Below, one piece after another: positions 8,208 through 16,887 of a stretch of 64,000 bases of DNA. The first letter of the stretch is position 1, and every line of letters begins with the position of its first letter. Origin of the DNA: Streptosporangium sp. NBC_01755 (GTDB taxonomy: Bacteria; Actinomycetota; Actinomycetes; Streptosporangiales; Streptosporangiaceae); assembly GCF_035917995.1 (NCBI RefSeq), contig NZ_CP109131.1:2480001-2544000 (forward strand), in the 5' to 3' direction. Under the pieces are notes generated by a model. That model did no database searches. It was not told the origin of the DNA and worked only from the letters and a program-made list of their open reading frames with translations. A program made the position numbers and the translations under genes.

Positions 8208-9347
8208 CTACCCCAGTGCCTGGGTGAGGTCGGCGAGGAGGTCGTCGATCGACTCGATGCCGACCGACAGGCGGACCAGGTCGCCGGGGACCTCCAGTGG
8301 CGAGCCCACCACGGAGGCGTGGGTCATCCGGCCGGGGTGCTCGATCAGCGACTCCACACCACCGAGCGACTCGCCCAGGGTGAACAGCCTGGTCCGGTCA
8401 CACACCTCGACCGCCTCGGCCTCCCCCCCGGCCGTCCGGAAGGAGACCATGCCGCCGAAGCGCCTCATCTGCTTGGCCGCCACCTCGTGACCGGGATGAT
8501 CGGCCAGGCCCGGGTAGAGCACCGAGGTCACCCGCGGATGGGCGAGCAGCAGCTCCACCACCCGCTCGGCGTTCTCGCAGTGACGGTCCATCCGCACCCC
8601 GAGCGTCTTGAGGCCGCGCAGCGTCAGCCAGGCGTCGAACGGCCCGGCCACCGCGCCCATCGCGTTCTGGTGGTATGCGAGCTCCTCGCCCAGCCCGGCG
8701 TCGCGTGCGACGAGCGCGCCACCGACCACGTCGGAGTGACCGCCCACGTACTTGGTGGTGGAGTGCACGACGACGTCCGCCCCCAACGCCAGCGGCTGCT
8801 GCAGGTACGGGGAGGCGAAGGTGTTGTCCACCACCAGCAACGCACCGCACTCGCGTGCGAGCTGGGCCAGGGCCGCGATGTCCGCGATGCCGAGCAGCGG
8901 GTTGGTGGGCGTCTCCACCCAGATGATCCTGGTCTTCTGGGTCACCGCGGCCGCCACCGCCGCCAGGTCGCCCAGCGGCACCGGGTCGTAGTGCAGCCCC
9001 CAGCGCTCGTGAACCTTGGCGAACAGGCGGTAGGTGCCCCCGTAGGCGTCGTTCGGGATGATGACGTGGTCGCCCGGCTTGCAGATCGTGCGAAGCGCCG
9101 TGTCCTCGGCCGCCAGGCCCGAGGCGAAGGCCAGACCTCGGCTGCCGCCCTCGACCGCGGCCATGGCCTCTTCCAGCGCCGTCCTGGTCGGGTTGGCCGA
9201 CCGGCTGTACTCATATCCGGCGCGCAACCCGCCCACGCCGTCCTGCTTGTAGGTGGAAACCGCGTAGATCGGCGGCACCACGGCCCCGGTGTAGGGGTCG
9301 GGTTCCTGACCTGCGTGGATGGCCAGCGTCTCGAATCCTTGGTTCAT
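8208..9347 (-). CDS. metB: Cystathionine gamma-synthase / gamma-lyase family enzyme
   Basis: 379-residue PLP enzyme of the Cys/Met metabolism family. Recognisable parts are YEYSRSANPTR near residue 50, the SGLAAEDTA loop, VETPTNPLL, and the PLP lysine K199 in HSTTKYVGGHSDVVGG. The family makes cystathionine from an activated homoserine and cysteine, or cleaves cystathionine in the reverse pathway. Sequence alone does not separate the two. A cystathionine beta-synthase gene lies 1.5 kb away, which fits reverse transsulfuration. The start is ATG 9347; a -10-like TAGCGT (9355-9360) sits 7 nt upstream with no ribosome binding site, so it is probably leaderless. Confidence 0.9.
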   Translation of the reverse strand: MNQGFETLAIHAGQEPDPYTGAVVPPIYAVSTYKQDGVGGLRAGYEYSRSANPTRTALEEAMAAVEGGSRGLAFASGLAAEDTALRTICKPGDHVIIPNDAYGGTYRLFAKVHERWGLHYDPVPLGDLAAVAAAVTQKTRIIWVETPTNPLLGIADIAALAQLARECGALLVVDNTFASPYLQQPLALGADVVVHSTTKYVGGHSDVVGGALVARDAGLGEELAYHQNAMGAVAGPFDAWLTLRGLKTLGVRMDRHCENAERVVELLLAHPRVTSVLYPGLADHPGHEVAAKQMRRFGGMVSFRTAGGEAEAVEVCDRTRLFTLGESLGGVESLIEHPGRMTHASVVGSPLEVPGDLVRLSVGIESIDDLLADLTQALG

Positions 9348-9484
9348 GAGGTCAACGCTACTCGCAACATCGACGCCCTCAGGGCACCTGCAACCGCCCC
9401 ATCCCCCAGGCTCACTCCCTTCTCTTCCCACTTCGACGTCTCAAGCATCGGTGACGCCCACCTGGCACCGCCTCCGCTGAAGGT

Positions 9485-9498
9485 CCGGTTCGAACCGG
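9485..9498. promoter_or_regulatory. 14-bp perfect palindrome between metB and histidine kinase
   Basis: CCGGTTCGAACCGG lies in the divergent gap between metB and the kinase gene, 46 bp upstream of the kinase -10 (9544-9549). It is a candidate operator; no regulator can be named from the sequence. Confidence 0.45.
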
Positions 9499-9557
9499 GA
9501 TGATTCGTCCGAACGGTCGATATGACATCTCCCCCTTCAGGCTTAGGCTCTGTGACC

Positions 9558-10802
9558 GTGGGGGAAACGAATCGGCTCGTCTACTGGGTCAAAAGGCTCA
9601 GCGAGATCGCGTTGATCGGCTGGCTCCTCCTGCTCCTGCTGATCGACCTCGTGGTGGTGACGAGCGAGCCCAACGGGGCGGCGTGGCCGAGTCTCGTGTG
9701 CGGCATGGTGGGCATCGCGGCGGTGCTGTGGCGCCGCAGCCGACGGGTCAACGGATTCGTCGCCCTGCTGGCGGTGTCGTTCCTGTCCAGCCTGGCCATC
9801 GGGATCGCCGAGGCCGACGGCAGTCCTGGGCTGGCCGAGATCGGGGCGCTGCTGGTCCTCACCGTCGGCGGGCTGCGCGCGATCGAGCCGGTGCGGCAGG
9901 CCGCGCTGTTCTCGCTGGCCGCGATGGTCGTACTGGAGACCTCCTGCGTGCGCCTGAACGAGACGACCGCCAGCGTGGTCTCCGGCTTCCTGCTCTTCGT
10001 GAGCTGGTCGTTCGCCGCGGGTATCGGCGCCTATTTCCGCTTCCAGCAGGAGCGCCGCAGGGAGGCCGTCGAGGCGGTGCGGCGGGCCGAGCGCCTGGAG
10101 TTGGCCAGGGAGCTGCACGATCTGGTCGCCCACCACATCACCGGGATCGTGGTACAGGCACAGGCCGCCAAGGTCGTCGCCGAGCAGAAGCCGGAGGCCG
10201 TGGTACCGGCCCTGGAGGCGATCGCCGGCGCCGGCGCCGACGCGCTGACCTCGATGCGCCGCCTGGTCGGTGTGCTCCGCGCGCAGGACGAGGCCGCCCG
10301 CTCACCGGGCAGCACGCTCATGGAGATGCGCACGATGGTCGAGCGCTTCTCCACCGCCGGCCCCCAGGTCGCCTTCGACATCGGTCAGGGCATCACCGAC
10401 GGCACCGTGGCCCCCGAGGTGATGACCACCCTCCACCGGGTCCTCCAGGAGTCGCTGACCAACGTTCGCCGGCATGCCCCGGGCACCGGCTGGGTGGAGG
10501 CGGAGCTGAGGCTGACCGACGGCTCCGACCTGCGCGCCTGGGCCGGGAGCGGGCGTGCGAGGAACGGCCAGGAGCAGCGGAGCCGGCGTGCCGCCTCCGC
10601 CGCGGAGGCCTGGTCCGACGGGGACGCCGTGCGGCTGCGGGTGCGCAACTACGGCTCGGCGTCCGACATCAGGGTCTCCCGCCTCGGTGGCGGCTTCGGC
10701 CTGGTGGGCATGGCCGAGCGCGTCGAGGCGCTCGGCGGCAGGCTCATGGCCGGGCCCACCCACTCCGGTGCCTGGGAGGTGGTGGCCGAGTTTCCTCTCT
10801 GA
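9558..10802 (+). CDS. Membrane sensor histidine kinase, NarL/DesK type (HisKA_3)
   Basis: About 414 residues. There are four to six hydrophobic segments in the first 160 residues. The dimerisation/phosphoacceptor motif ELARELHDLVAHHITG follows, with the likely phosphorylated His near residue 187. The HATPase_c domain has an N box (LQESLTNVRRHA) and a G box (GGGFGLVGMAERV). A Gly/Arg/Ser/Ala-rich insertion lies between these ATP-binding motifs. No response regulator is adjacent in this window, which is unusual because these kinases normally sit beside a LuxR-type partner. GTG 9558 is preferred because TAGGCT (9544-9549) is 8 nt upstream. ATG 9522 and GTG 9552 are in-frame alternatives. Confidence 0.85.
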   Translation: MGETNRLVYWVKRLSEIALIGWLLLLLLIDLVVVTSEPNGAAWPSLVCGMVGIAAVLWRRSRRVNGFVALLAVSFLSSLAIGIAEADGSPGLAEIGALLVLTVGGLRAIEPVRQAALFSLAAMVVLETSCVRLNETTASVVSGFLLFVSWSFAAGIGAYFRFQQERRREAVEAVRRAERLELARELHDLVAHHITGIVVQAQAAKVVAEQKPEAVVPALEAIAGAGADALTSMRRLVGVLRAQDEAARSPGSTLMEMRTMVERFSTAGPQVAFDIGQGITDGTVAPEVMTTLHRVLQESLTNVRRHAPGTGWVEAELRLTDGSDLRAWAGSGRARNGQEQRSRRAASAAEAWSDGDAVRLRVRNYGSASDIRVSRLGGGFGLVGMAERVEALGGRLMAGPTHSGAWEVVAEFPL

Positions 10803-10860
10803 CCGCAAGGAGACGGCCCGAACCCCGACCGGGGTCTCCCGGCGGGCGTCCGGGCGGCAC

Positions 10861-12231
10861 TCAGCGATTGGCGAGGAAGACCAGCAGGTCCTGGCGGGTG
10901 AGCAGCCCGACGGGCTTGCCGTTGTCGAGGACGACCGCGGCGTCGGCCTTCTCCAGCGCCTCGACGGCGATGGAGACCGGCTCCCCCGCGCCGATCGTCG
11001 GCAGCGGCTGCGACATGTGAGCCGCCAGCGGGTCGGTCGGCCGCACCCGGCCGTGGTAGAGGGCGTCCAGCAGGTCACGCTCCAGGATCGAGCCGACCAC
11101 CTCGGCGGCCATGACCGGCGGCTCCTCCTTCATCACGGGAAGCTGCGACACTCCGTACTCGCGCATGATCGAGATGGCCGTGTCGACCGACTCGTGCGGG
11201 TGGGTGTGCACGAACTCCGGCATGCCTGAGCTCTTGCGGGTCAGCACGTCCTTGACCAGGCCCTCGTCGCTGTAGGTGGTCAGGAAGCCGTAGTCGGCCA
11301 TCCACTCGTCGTTGAAGATCTTCGACAGGTAGCCGCGGCCGCCGTCGGGCAGCAGCACCACGACCACGTCGTCAGGTCCGGCCTGCCCGGCCACGCGCAG
11401 CGCCGCGACCGTCGCCATGCCGCAGGAGCCGCCTACCAGGAGCGCCTCCTCACGGGCCAGGCGGCGGGTCATGCCAAAGGAGTCCTTGTCGGAGACCGCG
11501 ATGATCTCGTCACAGATCGTGGTGTCGTAGGTGGCCGGCCAGATGTCCTCGCCGACGCCCTCCACCAGGTACGGCCGCCCGGTGCCGCCGGAGTAGACCG
11601 AGCCCTCCGGGTCGGCACCAATGATCTTGACTCGGCCGCCGGAGACCTCCTTGAGGTAGCGGCCGGTGCCGCTGATCGTGCCACCGGTGCCGACGCCCGC
11701 CACGAAGTGGGTGATCCGACCCTCGGTCTGCTCCCAGATCTCCGGCCCCGTGGAGCGGTAGTGGCTCTCAGGGTTGTTCGGATTGGAGTACTGGTCCGGC
11801 TTCCAGGCATTCGGCGTCTCCTTGGCCAGCCGGTCGGAGACGGAGTAGTAGGAGTCGGGGTGGTCGGGAGAGACCGCCGTCGGGCAGACCACGACCTCCG
11901 CGCCGTAGGCACGCAGCACCGCGATCTTATCCTGGGCCACCTTGTCCGGCACCACGAACAGGCACCGGTATCCCCGTTGCTGTGCCACGATGGCCAGGCC
12001 GATCCCCGTGTTGCCCGAGGTGGGCTCCACGATCGTGCCCCCCGGCCGCAGCTCGCCCGACTTCTCGGCGGCGTCGATCATCGGCACCGCGATGCGGTCC
12101 TTCACCGAACCACCGGGATTGAAGTACTCCACCTTCGCCAGCACCTGGGCGGAGATGCCCTCCGTCACCTTCCACAGCCGGACGAGAGGGGTATTGCCCA
12201 TCAGTTCGACGAGCGAGTCATGTACGCGCAC
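10861..12231 (-). CDS. cbs: Cystathionine beta-synthase
   Basis: 456 residues, the usual length for actinobacterial CBS. The PLP domain has the Schiff-base lysine K44 in NPGGSVKDR, the SGNTG substrate loop (EPTSGNTGIGLA) and a GTGGTISGTG phosphate-binding loop. The C-terminal third is a pair of CBS regulatory modules (from about SVDTAISIMREYGVSQLPV to the GLLTRQDLLVFL end). It condenses serine with homocysteine to cystathionine, the first step of reverse transsulfuration, which the nearby MetB-family enzyme could complete. The start is GTG 12231, with GAGGTGAT about 6 nt upstream. No heme-binding N-terminal region is present, as expected for bacteria. Confidence 0.92.
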   Translation of the reverse strand: MRVHDSLVELMGNTPLVRLWKVTEGISAQVLAKVEYFNPGGSVKDRIAVPMIDAAEKSGELRPGGTIVEPTSGNTGIGLAIVAQQRGYRCLFVVPDKVAQDKIAVLRAYGAEVVVCPTAVSPDHPDSYYSVSDRLAKETPNAWKPDQYSNPNNPESHYRSTGPEIWEQTEGRITHFVAGVGTGGTISGTGRYLKEVSGGRVKIIGADPEGSVYSGGTGRPYLVEGVGEDIWPATYDTTICDEIIAVSDKDSFGMTRRLAREEALLVGGSCGMATVAALRVAGQAGPDDVVVVLLPDGGRGYLSKIFNDEWMADYGFLTTYSDEGLVKDVLTRKSSGMPEFVHTHPHESVDTAISIMREYGVSQLPVMKEEPPVMAAEVVGSILERDLLDALYHGRVRPTDPLAAHMSQPLPTIGAGEPVSIAVEALEKADAAVVLDNGKPVGLLTRQDLLVFLANR

Positions 12232-12362
12232 CGGAATATCACCTCGAAATACCAAAGCTCTGTCAGCTTGTTGTGTCGATCGCCGTGATCCCATGGGGGT
12301 GGCGGGACCTCGATCGTGTTCCAAGGCAACGCTACCGCCCCGTACGGAGGGAGCAACGTCAC

Positions 12363-13074
12363 GTGATCCGGACATTCGGGACGGCGCGAGCCGCCCGTCG
12401 TATCGCCGCGGCGGCCGCGCTGGGAGGAGGTATCACCGTGCTCGGCGCGGCGGCCTACGGCCTGCTGCTGGCCGAGGCCATGGTGGCCCGCCGTGCGGTC
12501 GGCCGCCCGCACGGCATGGAGGAACCGCCGTCCGGACGTCACCTCGCAGACCATGCCGGCCCAGGCCGTACGACACCTGCAGAAAGCGGTCCGGCGGCTG
12601 CGGGAGGCGGGGGCGGAGGTGGTCGTGGGCACCTGTCCCGACCTCGGCACCGTCAGGCCGATCGCGCAGCCGCTGCGCCGGGTGACCAGGCGATGGAGCC
12701 GCCAGCTGGCCGCCGCGCAGACCGTCGCCGTGGTCGAGGCGGGCGGGCGGACCGTGGCCTTCGCGGACCTGCTGGGGCCGGAGTTCGACATGAACCCGGC
12801 GGAGATGTTCGGCCTTGATCGTTATCACCCATCTAGCCAAGGCTATCTCCAGATAGCTTACGCAGTGCTACCTTCCGTATGCAGTGCGTTGGAACTGTGG
12901 CCCGAACCTCGTGCCCGGCGCGCTGAGTCGATCTACCTCGCGGCGGCCAAGGCCGCGGAGGAGCCCGGCGCCGAGGTCTCCGCGACCCGTGTCGCCGGTC
13001 GAGCGACCGGACCTCACGGACGGTGGGTGACCATGCTCGGCCGGAGGCCCGGAACGCGACCCGACGGCTCCTGA
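12363..13074 (+). pseudogene. SGNH/GDSL hydrolase remnant with internal deletion and frameshift
   Basis: The 5' part (GTG 12363) reads a hydrophobic N-terminus typical of actinobacterial membrane-anchored SGNH hydrolases (AALGGGITVLGAAAYGLLLA, then VARRAVGRPHG). From about 12530 the homologous sequence continues in a different frame as DVTSQTMPAQAVRHLQKAV and VVVGTCPDLGTVRPIAQPL. It still has the terminal block DRYHPSSQGYLQIA with the Asp and His of the catalytic set. The GDS block carrying the nucleophilic Ser and the Gly/Asn blocks are missing, so roughly 100 residues were deleted at the frame switch. No intact reading frame covers both parts, so an active esterase is not expected. A single sequencing error would not explain the missing blocks. 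Confidence 0.75.
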
Positions 13075-13133
13075 ACACGGTCACCCTCCGCCGCGAAGCC
13101 GTAACGCCTCGCCCGCATTGGAGTGGAATACCC

Positions 13134-14477
13134 GTGATCCGGCCCCTCGCGAAACCGGCCCTGGTGCTCGCCGGAGTTCTGACCCTGGGCGGCTGCTCCG
13201 GCAGTGAAGCGGCCACCCCTGACCATCCCACCTGGCACAACACCGAGGTGAACGCGGTCAGCCGCACCACCGTCGCCAACGGCGTCGCCACGACGACCTC
13301 CATGAAGCCGGACGGCACGCTTGAGACGGTGGCCGTCGACCTCACCACCGGCAGGAAACTGTGGGCCCACCCCTCGACCATGGCGGGCCGCCTGCCGGGC
13401 ATGGGTGTGCCCGCTCCCGCGATCGTCGAGACCGCCACCGGGCAGACCGTCGCGGTGACGATCGACCCCGCCAGGCGGGGTCGCTGGAAGGCCACTCTCG
13501 TCGGCCTCGACGCCAGAACCGGGGCGCGCAGATGGAGCCGCCCGGTGCACTCCACCTTCGGCCCCCAGCGGTGCGGGGCTTTCGTGTGCGTGGCCGAGCA
13601 CACCGCGCTCGCGAGCGCCCGCGTCGTGGTGCTCGATCCGGTCACCGGCAGGATCGCGTGGAAGCTCCCCGGCATCGCCGAGGTCGAATGGTCCGACACC
13701 TCCCGTGTGGTCTTCCTCCGCCTCGCCCGCCATCCCGTCCTCGAATCACACGACCTGAAGACCGGCAAGGTCATCTGGCGGGTCCCCGTCGAGCAGGCCC
13801 TCGGCTCCGGGGTGGACCTGTCGGGCGGCTGGTCCTTCGGCGCGACGGCGGGAAACCTCGTCGGGTACGTCGCCCCCTACACCAACCCGAAGACGAGCAA
13901 GGTCTCCGCCTTCGGCCTGTTCTCCGTCAAGCTCGCCGACGGCACCGTCAACTGGATGCGCCCGTCGGTGGTCCGCGTCTACCCCAGCGGCAGCCCAGGC
14001 TTCGCACCGGTGGTCCGCCCCGTCGACCAGCAGGGCCGGTACGGCGGGTTCGCCCGGCTGGAGGCCGACAGCGGCCGGGTGCTCGGCCAGATCTCCGCCG
14101 AGCAGGTTCCCGAATCCGGCTGGTGGCTGGCCTTCCCACCCCGGATGGAGAAGGTCGGCTTCCTGCGACACGACAAGCCTGGCAACACCTTCGACCTTTC
14201 CACCGGCCGCAACGCCGACGTCAAGGACGAGCACGGCTGGTCCTTCTGCGCGACCGATCCCAAACCGCTCGCGCTCAAGGGCCAGAACTCCGGGTTCTAC
14301 TCGGTGGCCTCGCTGTGCGAGTTCAGACTGGCCGACGGTAAGCGGGTGTCCGGCCCCGGCGTCCCGCCCGCCTGGTTCACCGGCAGCCAGAACGGCTGGC
14401 GGATGTGGCGCGACGAGAAGGGCGGCCTCCACGGAATCAAGGACGGCGACGGTACCTTGCCCGGCATGTACGGCTGA
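13134..14477 (+). CDS. PQQ-like beta-propeller lipoprotein
   Basis: 447 residues. A signal peptide ends in a lipobox (VLTLGGC), predicting a lipid-anchored extracytoplasmic protein. The mature part shows repeated propeller blades of the PQQ-like type, each with a pattern such as TTGRKLWAHP, ARTGARRWSRP, PVTGRIAWKLPG and LKTGKVIWRVP. These propellers usually act as binding scaffolds, and no catalytic site is seen. The start is GTG 13134, with a purine-rich GGAGTGG upstream. It follows the decayed hydrolase directly. A strong hairpin 140 bp downstream probably ends its transcript. Confidence 0.8.
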   Translation: MIRPLAKPALVLAGVLTLGGCSGSEAATPDHPTWHNTEVNAVSRTTVANGVATTTSMKPDGTLETVAVDLTTGRKLWAHPSTMAGRLPGMGVPAPAIVETATGQTVAVTIDPARRGRWKATLVGLDARTGARRWSRPVHSTFGPQRCGAFVCVAEHTALASARVVVLDPVTGRIAWKLPGIAEVEWSDTSRVVFLRLARHPVLESHDLKTGKVIWRVPVEQALGSGVDLSGGWSFGATAGNLVGYVAPYTNPKTSKVSAFGLFSVKLADGTVNWMRPSVVRVYPSGSPGFAPVVRPVDQQGRYGGFARLEADSGRVLGQISAEQVPESGWWLAFPPRMEKVGFLRHDKPGNTFDLSTGRNADVKDEHGWSFCATDPKPLALKGQNSGFYSVASLCEFRLADGKRVSGPGVPPAWFTGSQNGWRMWRDEKGGLHGIKDGDGTLPGMYG

Positions 14478-14617
14478 CATCCGCGGCCGAGGTGTGCGGC
14501 CAACACGGGCAGCCGGCACAGGCGATCGGCACAGGCGGCCGATTCACGGTCGGCGTGCGCGGCCCCGTACGGCCCCGCAGCAGGCGTCCGCAGCCCGCAG
14601 GGGCGGTCGACTCGCGG

Positions 14618-14645
14618 CAGGGGCCCGTCCCCGGACGGGCCCCTG
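14618..14645 (+). terminator. GC-rich hairpin terminator after propeller lipoprotein
   Basis: An 11-bp perfect stem (CAGGGGCCCGT with its complement) around a 6-nt loop. No U-run follows, as is common for actinomycete terminators. Confidence 0.6.
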
Positions 14646-14698
14646 CACACCCCGTACAAAGTTCTGTTTTAACGCCCCCCTGGGCGCGGCTTTGGGCA

Positions 14699-14710
14699 TA
14701 CCGCGCGGTA
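14699..14710. promoter_or_regulatory. Palindromic operator candidate upstream of thiolase
   Basis: TACCGCGCGGTA is a perfect 12-bp palindrome 40 nt before the thiolase start. It overlaps a -10-like TACGCT at 14709-14714. The position suits a TetR-type repressor site, but no regulator is identified. Confidence 0.45.
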
Positions 14711-14750
14711 CGCTCCGCTGGAGGAGCAGCCACGAACCCAGGAGAGCCAC

Positions 14751-15968
14751 ATGCCCGAGGCAGTCATCGTCGCGACCGCGCGCTCGCCCATCGGACGCGC
14801 CTTCAAGGGGTCCCTCAAGGACATCCGCCCCGATGACCTGACAGTACAGATCATCCAGGCCGCGCTTGCCAAGGTCCCCCAACTCGACCCGACCACGATC
14901 GACGACCTCATGCTGGGCTGCGGCCTGCCGGGCGGCGAGCAGGGCTTCAACATCGGCCGGGTGGTCGCCACCCTGCTCGGCCTGGACACCGTGCCGGGCA
15001 CCACCGTGACCCGCTACTGCTCGTCCTCCCTGCAGACCACCCGGATGGCGCTGCACGCGATCAGGGCGGGCGAGGGCGACGTGTTCGTCTCGGCGGGCGT
15101 GGAGTGCGTCTCCCGCTTCGCCAAGGGCAACTCCGACCTGCCCGGCACGGAGAACGAACTGTTCGACGACGCCCGCGCCCGTACGGCCAGGGCCGCCGAG
15201 GGTGGTGGCGGGATCTGGCACGACCCGCGCGAGGCCGGCCAGGTGCCCGACGTCTACGTGGCGATGGGCCAGACCGCGGAGAACCTCGCCGGACTGAAGG
15301 GCGTCTCCCGGCAGGAACAGGACGAGTTCGGCGTCCGGTCCCAGAACCTGGCGGAGAAGGCCATCGCCAACGGCTTCTGGCAGAAGGACATCACCCCGGT
15401 GACCCTGCCCGACGGGACCGTGGTGAGCAAGGACGACGGCCCCCGCGCCGGCACCACCTACGAGGCCGTCTCGACGCTCAAGCCGGTCTTCCGGCCCGAC
15501 GGCACGGTCACCGCGGGCAACTGCTGCCCGCTGAACGACGGCGCCGCCGCGGTGATCGTGATGAGCGACACCAGGGCCGCCGAACTCGGCATCACCCCGC
15601 TCGCCCGGATCGTCTCCACCGGCGTGACCGGCCTGTCTCCCGAGATCATGGGCCTGGGCCCTGTCGAGGCCTCGAAGCAGGCCCTGGCCAGGGCGGGCAT
15701 GTCCATCGGCGACGTGGATCTCGTCGAGATCAACGAGGCGTTCGCCGCCCAGGTCATCCCGTCGTACCAGGACCTCGGCATCGACCTCGACAGGCTCAAC
15801 GTCAACGGCGGCGCCATCGCGGTGGGCCACCCCTTCGGGATGACCGGGGCCCGCATCACCTCCACCCTGATCAACAGCCTCGCCTTCCACGACAGGTCGA
15901 TCGGGCTGGAGACCATGTGCGTCGGCGGCGGCCAGGGCATGGCCATGGTCCTGGAACGCTTCAGCTGA
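14751..15968 (+). CDS. Acetyl-CoA C-acyltransferase (thiolase)
   Basis: 405 residues, full length for a thiolase. The nucleophilic Cys is C90 in TRYCSSSLQT. The acid/base His is in NGGAIAVGHPFGMTG and the second Cys in ETMCVGGGQGMA; the NEAFAAQ motif is also present. It carries out reversible thiolytic cleavage or Claisen condensation of acyl-CoAs in fatty acid degradation or acetoacetyl-CoA formation. The SD AGGAG precedes ATG 14751 by about 7 nt. There is no adjacent hydroxyacyl-CoA dehydrogenase, so the exact pathway is open. A palindrome over the promoter suggests repression by a fatty-acid-responsive regulator, which is inference. Confidence 0.92.
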   Translation: MPEAVIVATARSPIGRAFKGSLKDIRPDDLTVQIIQAALAKVPQLDPTTIDDLMLGCGLPGGEQGFNIGRVVATLLGLDTVPGTTVTRYCSSSLQTTRMALHAIRAGEGDVFVSAGVECVSRFAKGNSDLPGTENELFDDARARTARAAEGGGGIWHDPREAGQVPDVYVAMGQTAENLAGLKGVSRQEQDEFGVRSQNLAEKAIANGFWQKDITPVTLPDGTVVSKDDGPRAGTTYEAVSTLKPVFRPDGTVTAGNCCPLNDGAAAVIVMSDTRAAELGITPLARIVSTGVTGLSPEIMGLGPVEASKQALARAGMSIGDVDLVEINEAFAAQVIPSYQDLGIDLDRLNVNGGAIAVGHPFGMTGARITSTLINSLAFHDRSIGLETMCVGGGQGMAMVLERFS

Positions 15969-15992
15969 GGCCAGGGCCGGCCGGTGTTCCGG

Positions 15993-16403
15993 TCAGCCGT
16001 GGACATCGGGGCCGGCACGGGTGATCGTGATCTTCACGATCACCCGCCGGTCCCGCTCCATGACGGCCCGGTAGTCGTCCCAGTCGGGGTGCTCACCGGA
16101 GATGTCGCGGTAGTAGGAGACCAGGGTCTCCATCGCCTCGGGCAGCGGGACGATCTCCGCGGTGCCGTCGATCTGGATCCACTCGCCAAAGAAGGCGTCG
16201 GTGGTCACGCAGAGCGAGAGTCGCGGGTCCCTGCGCAGGTTGCGGACCTTGGCCGCGGTCTCCCGGGTACTGACGATCGGATTCCCTTCCGCGTCGAGCC
16301 CCACGACGACCGGAGAGAGCTGCGGGCGTCCGTCGGCATGCGAGGTCAGCATGATCGCGCGGTGGTTGGCGCGGATGAACCCGCGCGCCTTCTCATGATC
16401 CAT
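15993..16403 (-). CDS. PPOX-class F420/flavin-dependent oxidoreductase
   Basis: 136-residue split-barrel protein of the pyridoxamine-phosphate-oxidase-like class. Typical features are the N-terminal helix then RAIMLTSHADGRPQLSPV, RETAAKVRNLRRDPRLSLCV and the end HPDWDDYRAVMERDRRVIVKI. In actinobacteria this subfamily usually uses cofactor F420 or a flavin to reduce small substrates; the substrate is unknown here. ATG 16403 is chosen over GTG 16421 because family members begin around MDHEKARGFI. A hairpin that terminates the upstream gene covers the promoter region. Confidence 0.85.
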   Translation of the reverse strand: MDHEKARGFIRANHRAIMLTSHADGRPQLSPVVVGLDAEGNPIVSTRETAAKVRNLRRDPRLSLCVTTDAFFGEWIQIDGTAEIVPLPEAMETLVSYYRDISGEHPDWDDYRAVMERDRRVIVKITITRAGPDVHG

Positions 16404-16427
16404 GCCCTCATCATGGCGCACACGGCG

Positions 16428-16457
16428 AAGCCCGCACCACCAAGGTGGCGCGGGCTT
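16428..16457 (-). terminator. Terminator hairpin after DUF4287 gene
   Basis: Arms AAGCCCGC and GCGGGCTT enclose an inner CCACC/GGTGG pair with one mismatch. It lies 17 nt past the stop of the DUF4287 gene on the minus strand. Confidence 0.65.
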
Positions 16458-16473
16458 GGCAGAGACGGTCGAC

Positions 16474-16701
16474 TTAAAGGTGGCGGGTACGGCGGTGCCG
16501 CTCGTGCTCGTGCACTATGGCGGCGGCATAGCCGTGGGACAGCCCGTGCTCATTGGCGAGCCAGGTGGCGCGCTCATCACAGCGAAGGAACGACGGGCCG
16601 TTGTCGATTGCTCGGAACCACTCGGGGAGTGCGCGTCCCGTGATATCCGGAACCCTTGCGATCAGCTTGCTCTGCGTCTCCATTGAGTGGTTCAACGACA
16701 T
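16474..16701 (-). CDS. Small DUF4287-type protein
   Basis: 75 residues. The pattern GRALPEWFRAID, then ERATWLANEHGLSHGYAAAIVHEHE, matches the short DUF4287 helical family (target of unknown function, often beside DUF5655). ATG 16701 is chosen because GGAGGTG lies 5 nt upstream. It is a single-gene unit with its own terminator. No DUF5655 partner is nearby. Confidence 0.75.
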   Translation of the reverse strand: MSLNHSMETQSKLIARVPDITGRALPEWFRAIDNGPSFLRCDERATWLANEHGLSHGYAAAIVHEHERHRRTRHL

Positions 16702-16840
16702 GGGCACCTCCACGGATAGGCTCCTTTGCTCGACAGTGCATCACGAAAGCGCAGATAGCAAGCCCCGCGATGCTCTCTCCCGTCGCGGTTCGTCTATCCC
16801 CCGTTGCCTTCCGTTCACTCGCGTACCCGATCAGAAAAAC

Positions 16841-16877
16841 AGGAGGCCCCGCCGGATCGGGTCCGGCGGGGCCTCCT
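16841..16877 (-). terminator. Rho-independent terminator of the Bax-inhibitor-1 gene
   Basis: A 16-bp perfect stem (16841-16856 with 16862-16877) and 5-nt loop. On the minus strand it is followed by GTTTTTC, a classic U-run. It ends 11 nt past the stop codon. Confidence 0.9.
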
Positions 16878-16887
16878 GACCTGGTTG

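Noticed and set aside
9348-9557. SAM or cobalamin riboswitch upstream of metB
   Set aside because: The likely metB transcript is leaderless, leaving no room for a riboswitch, and no class consensus is seen.
14544-15890. Long open frame opposite the thiolase gene
   Set aside because: It mirrors the thiolase codon pattern, has no family motif, and the plus-strand thiolase is complete with all active-site residues.
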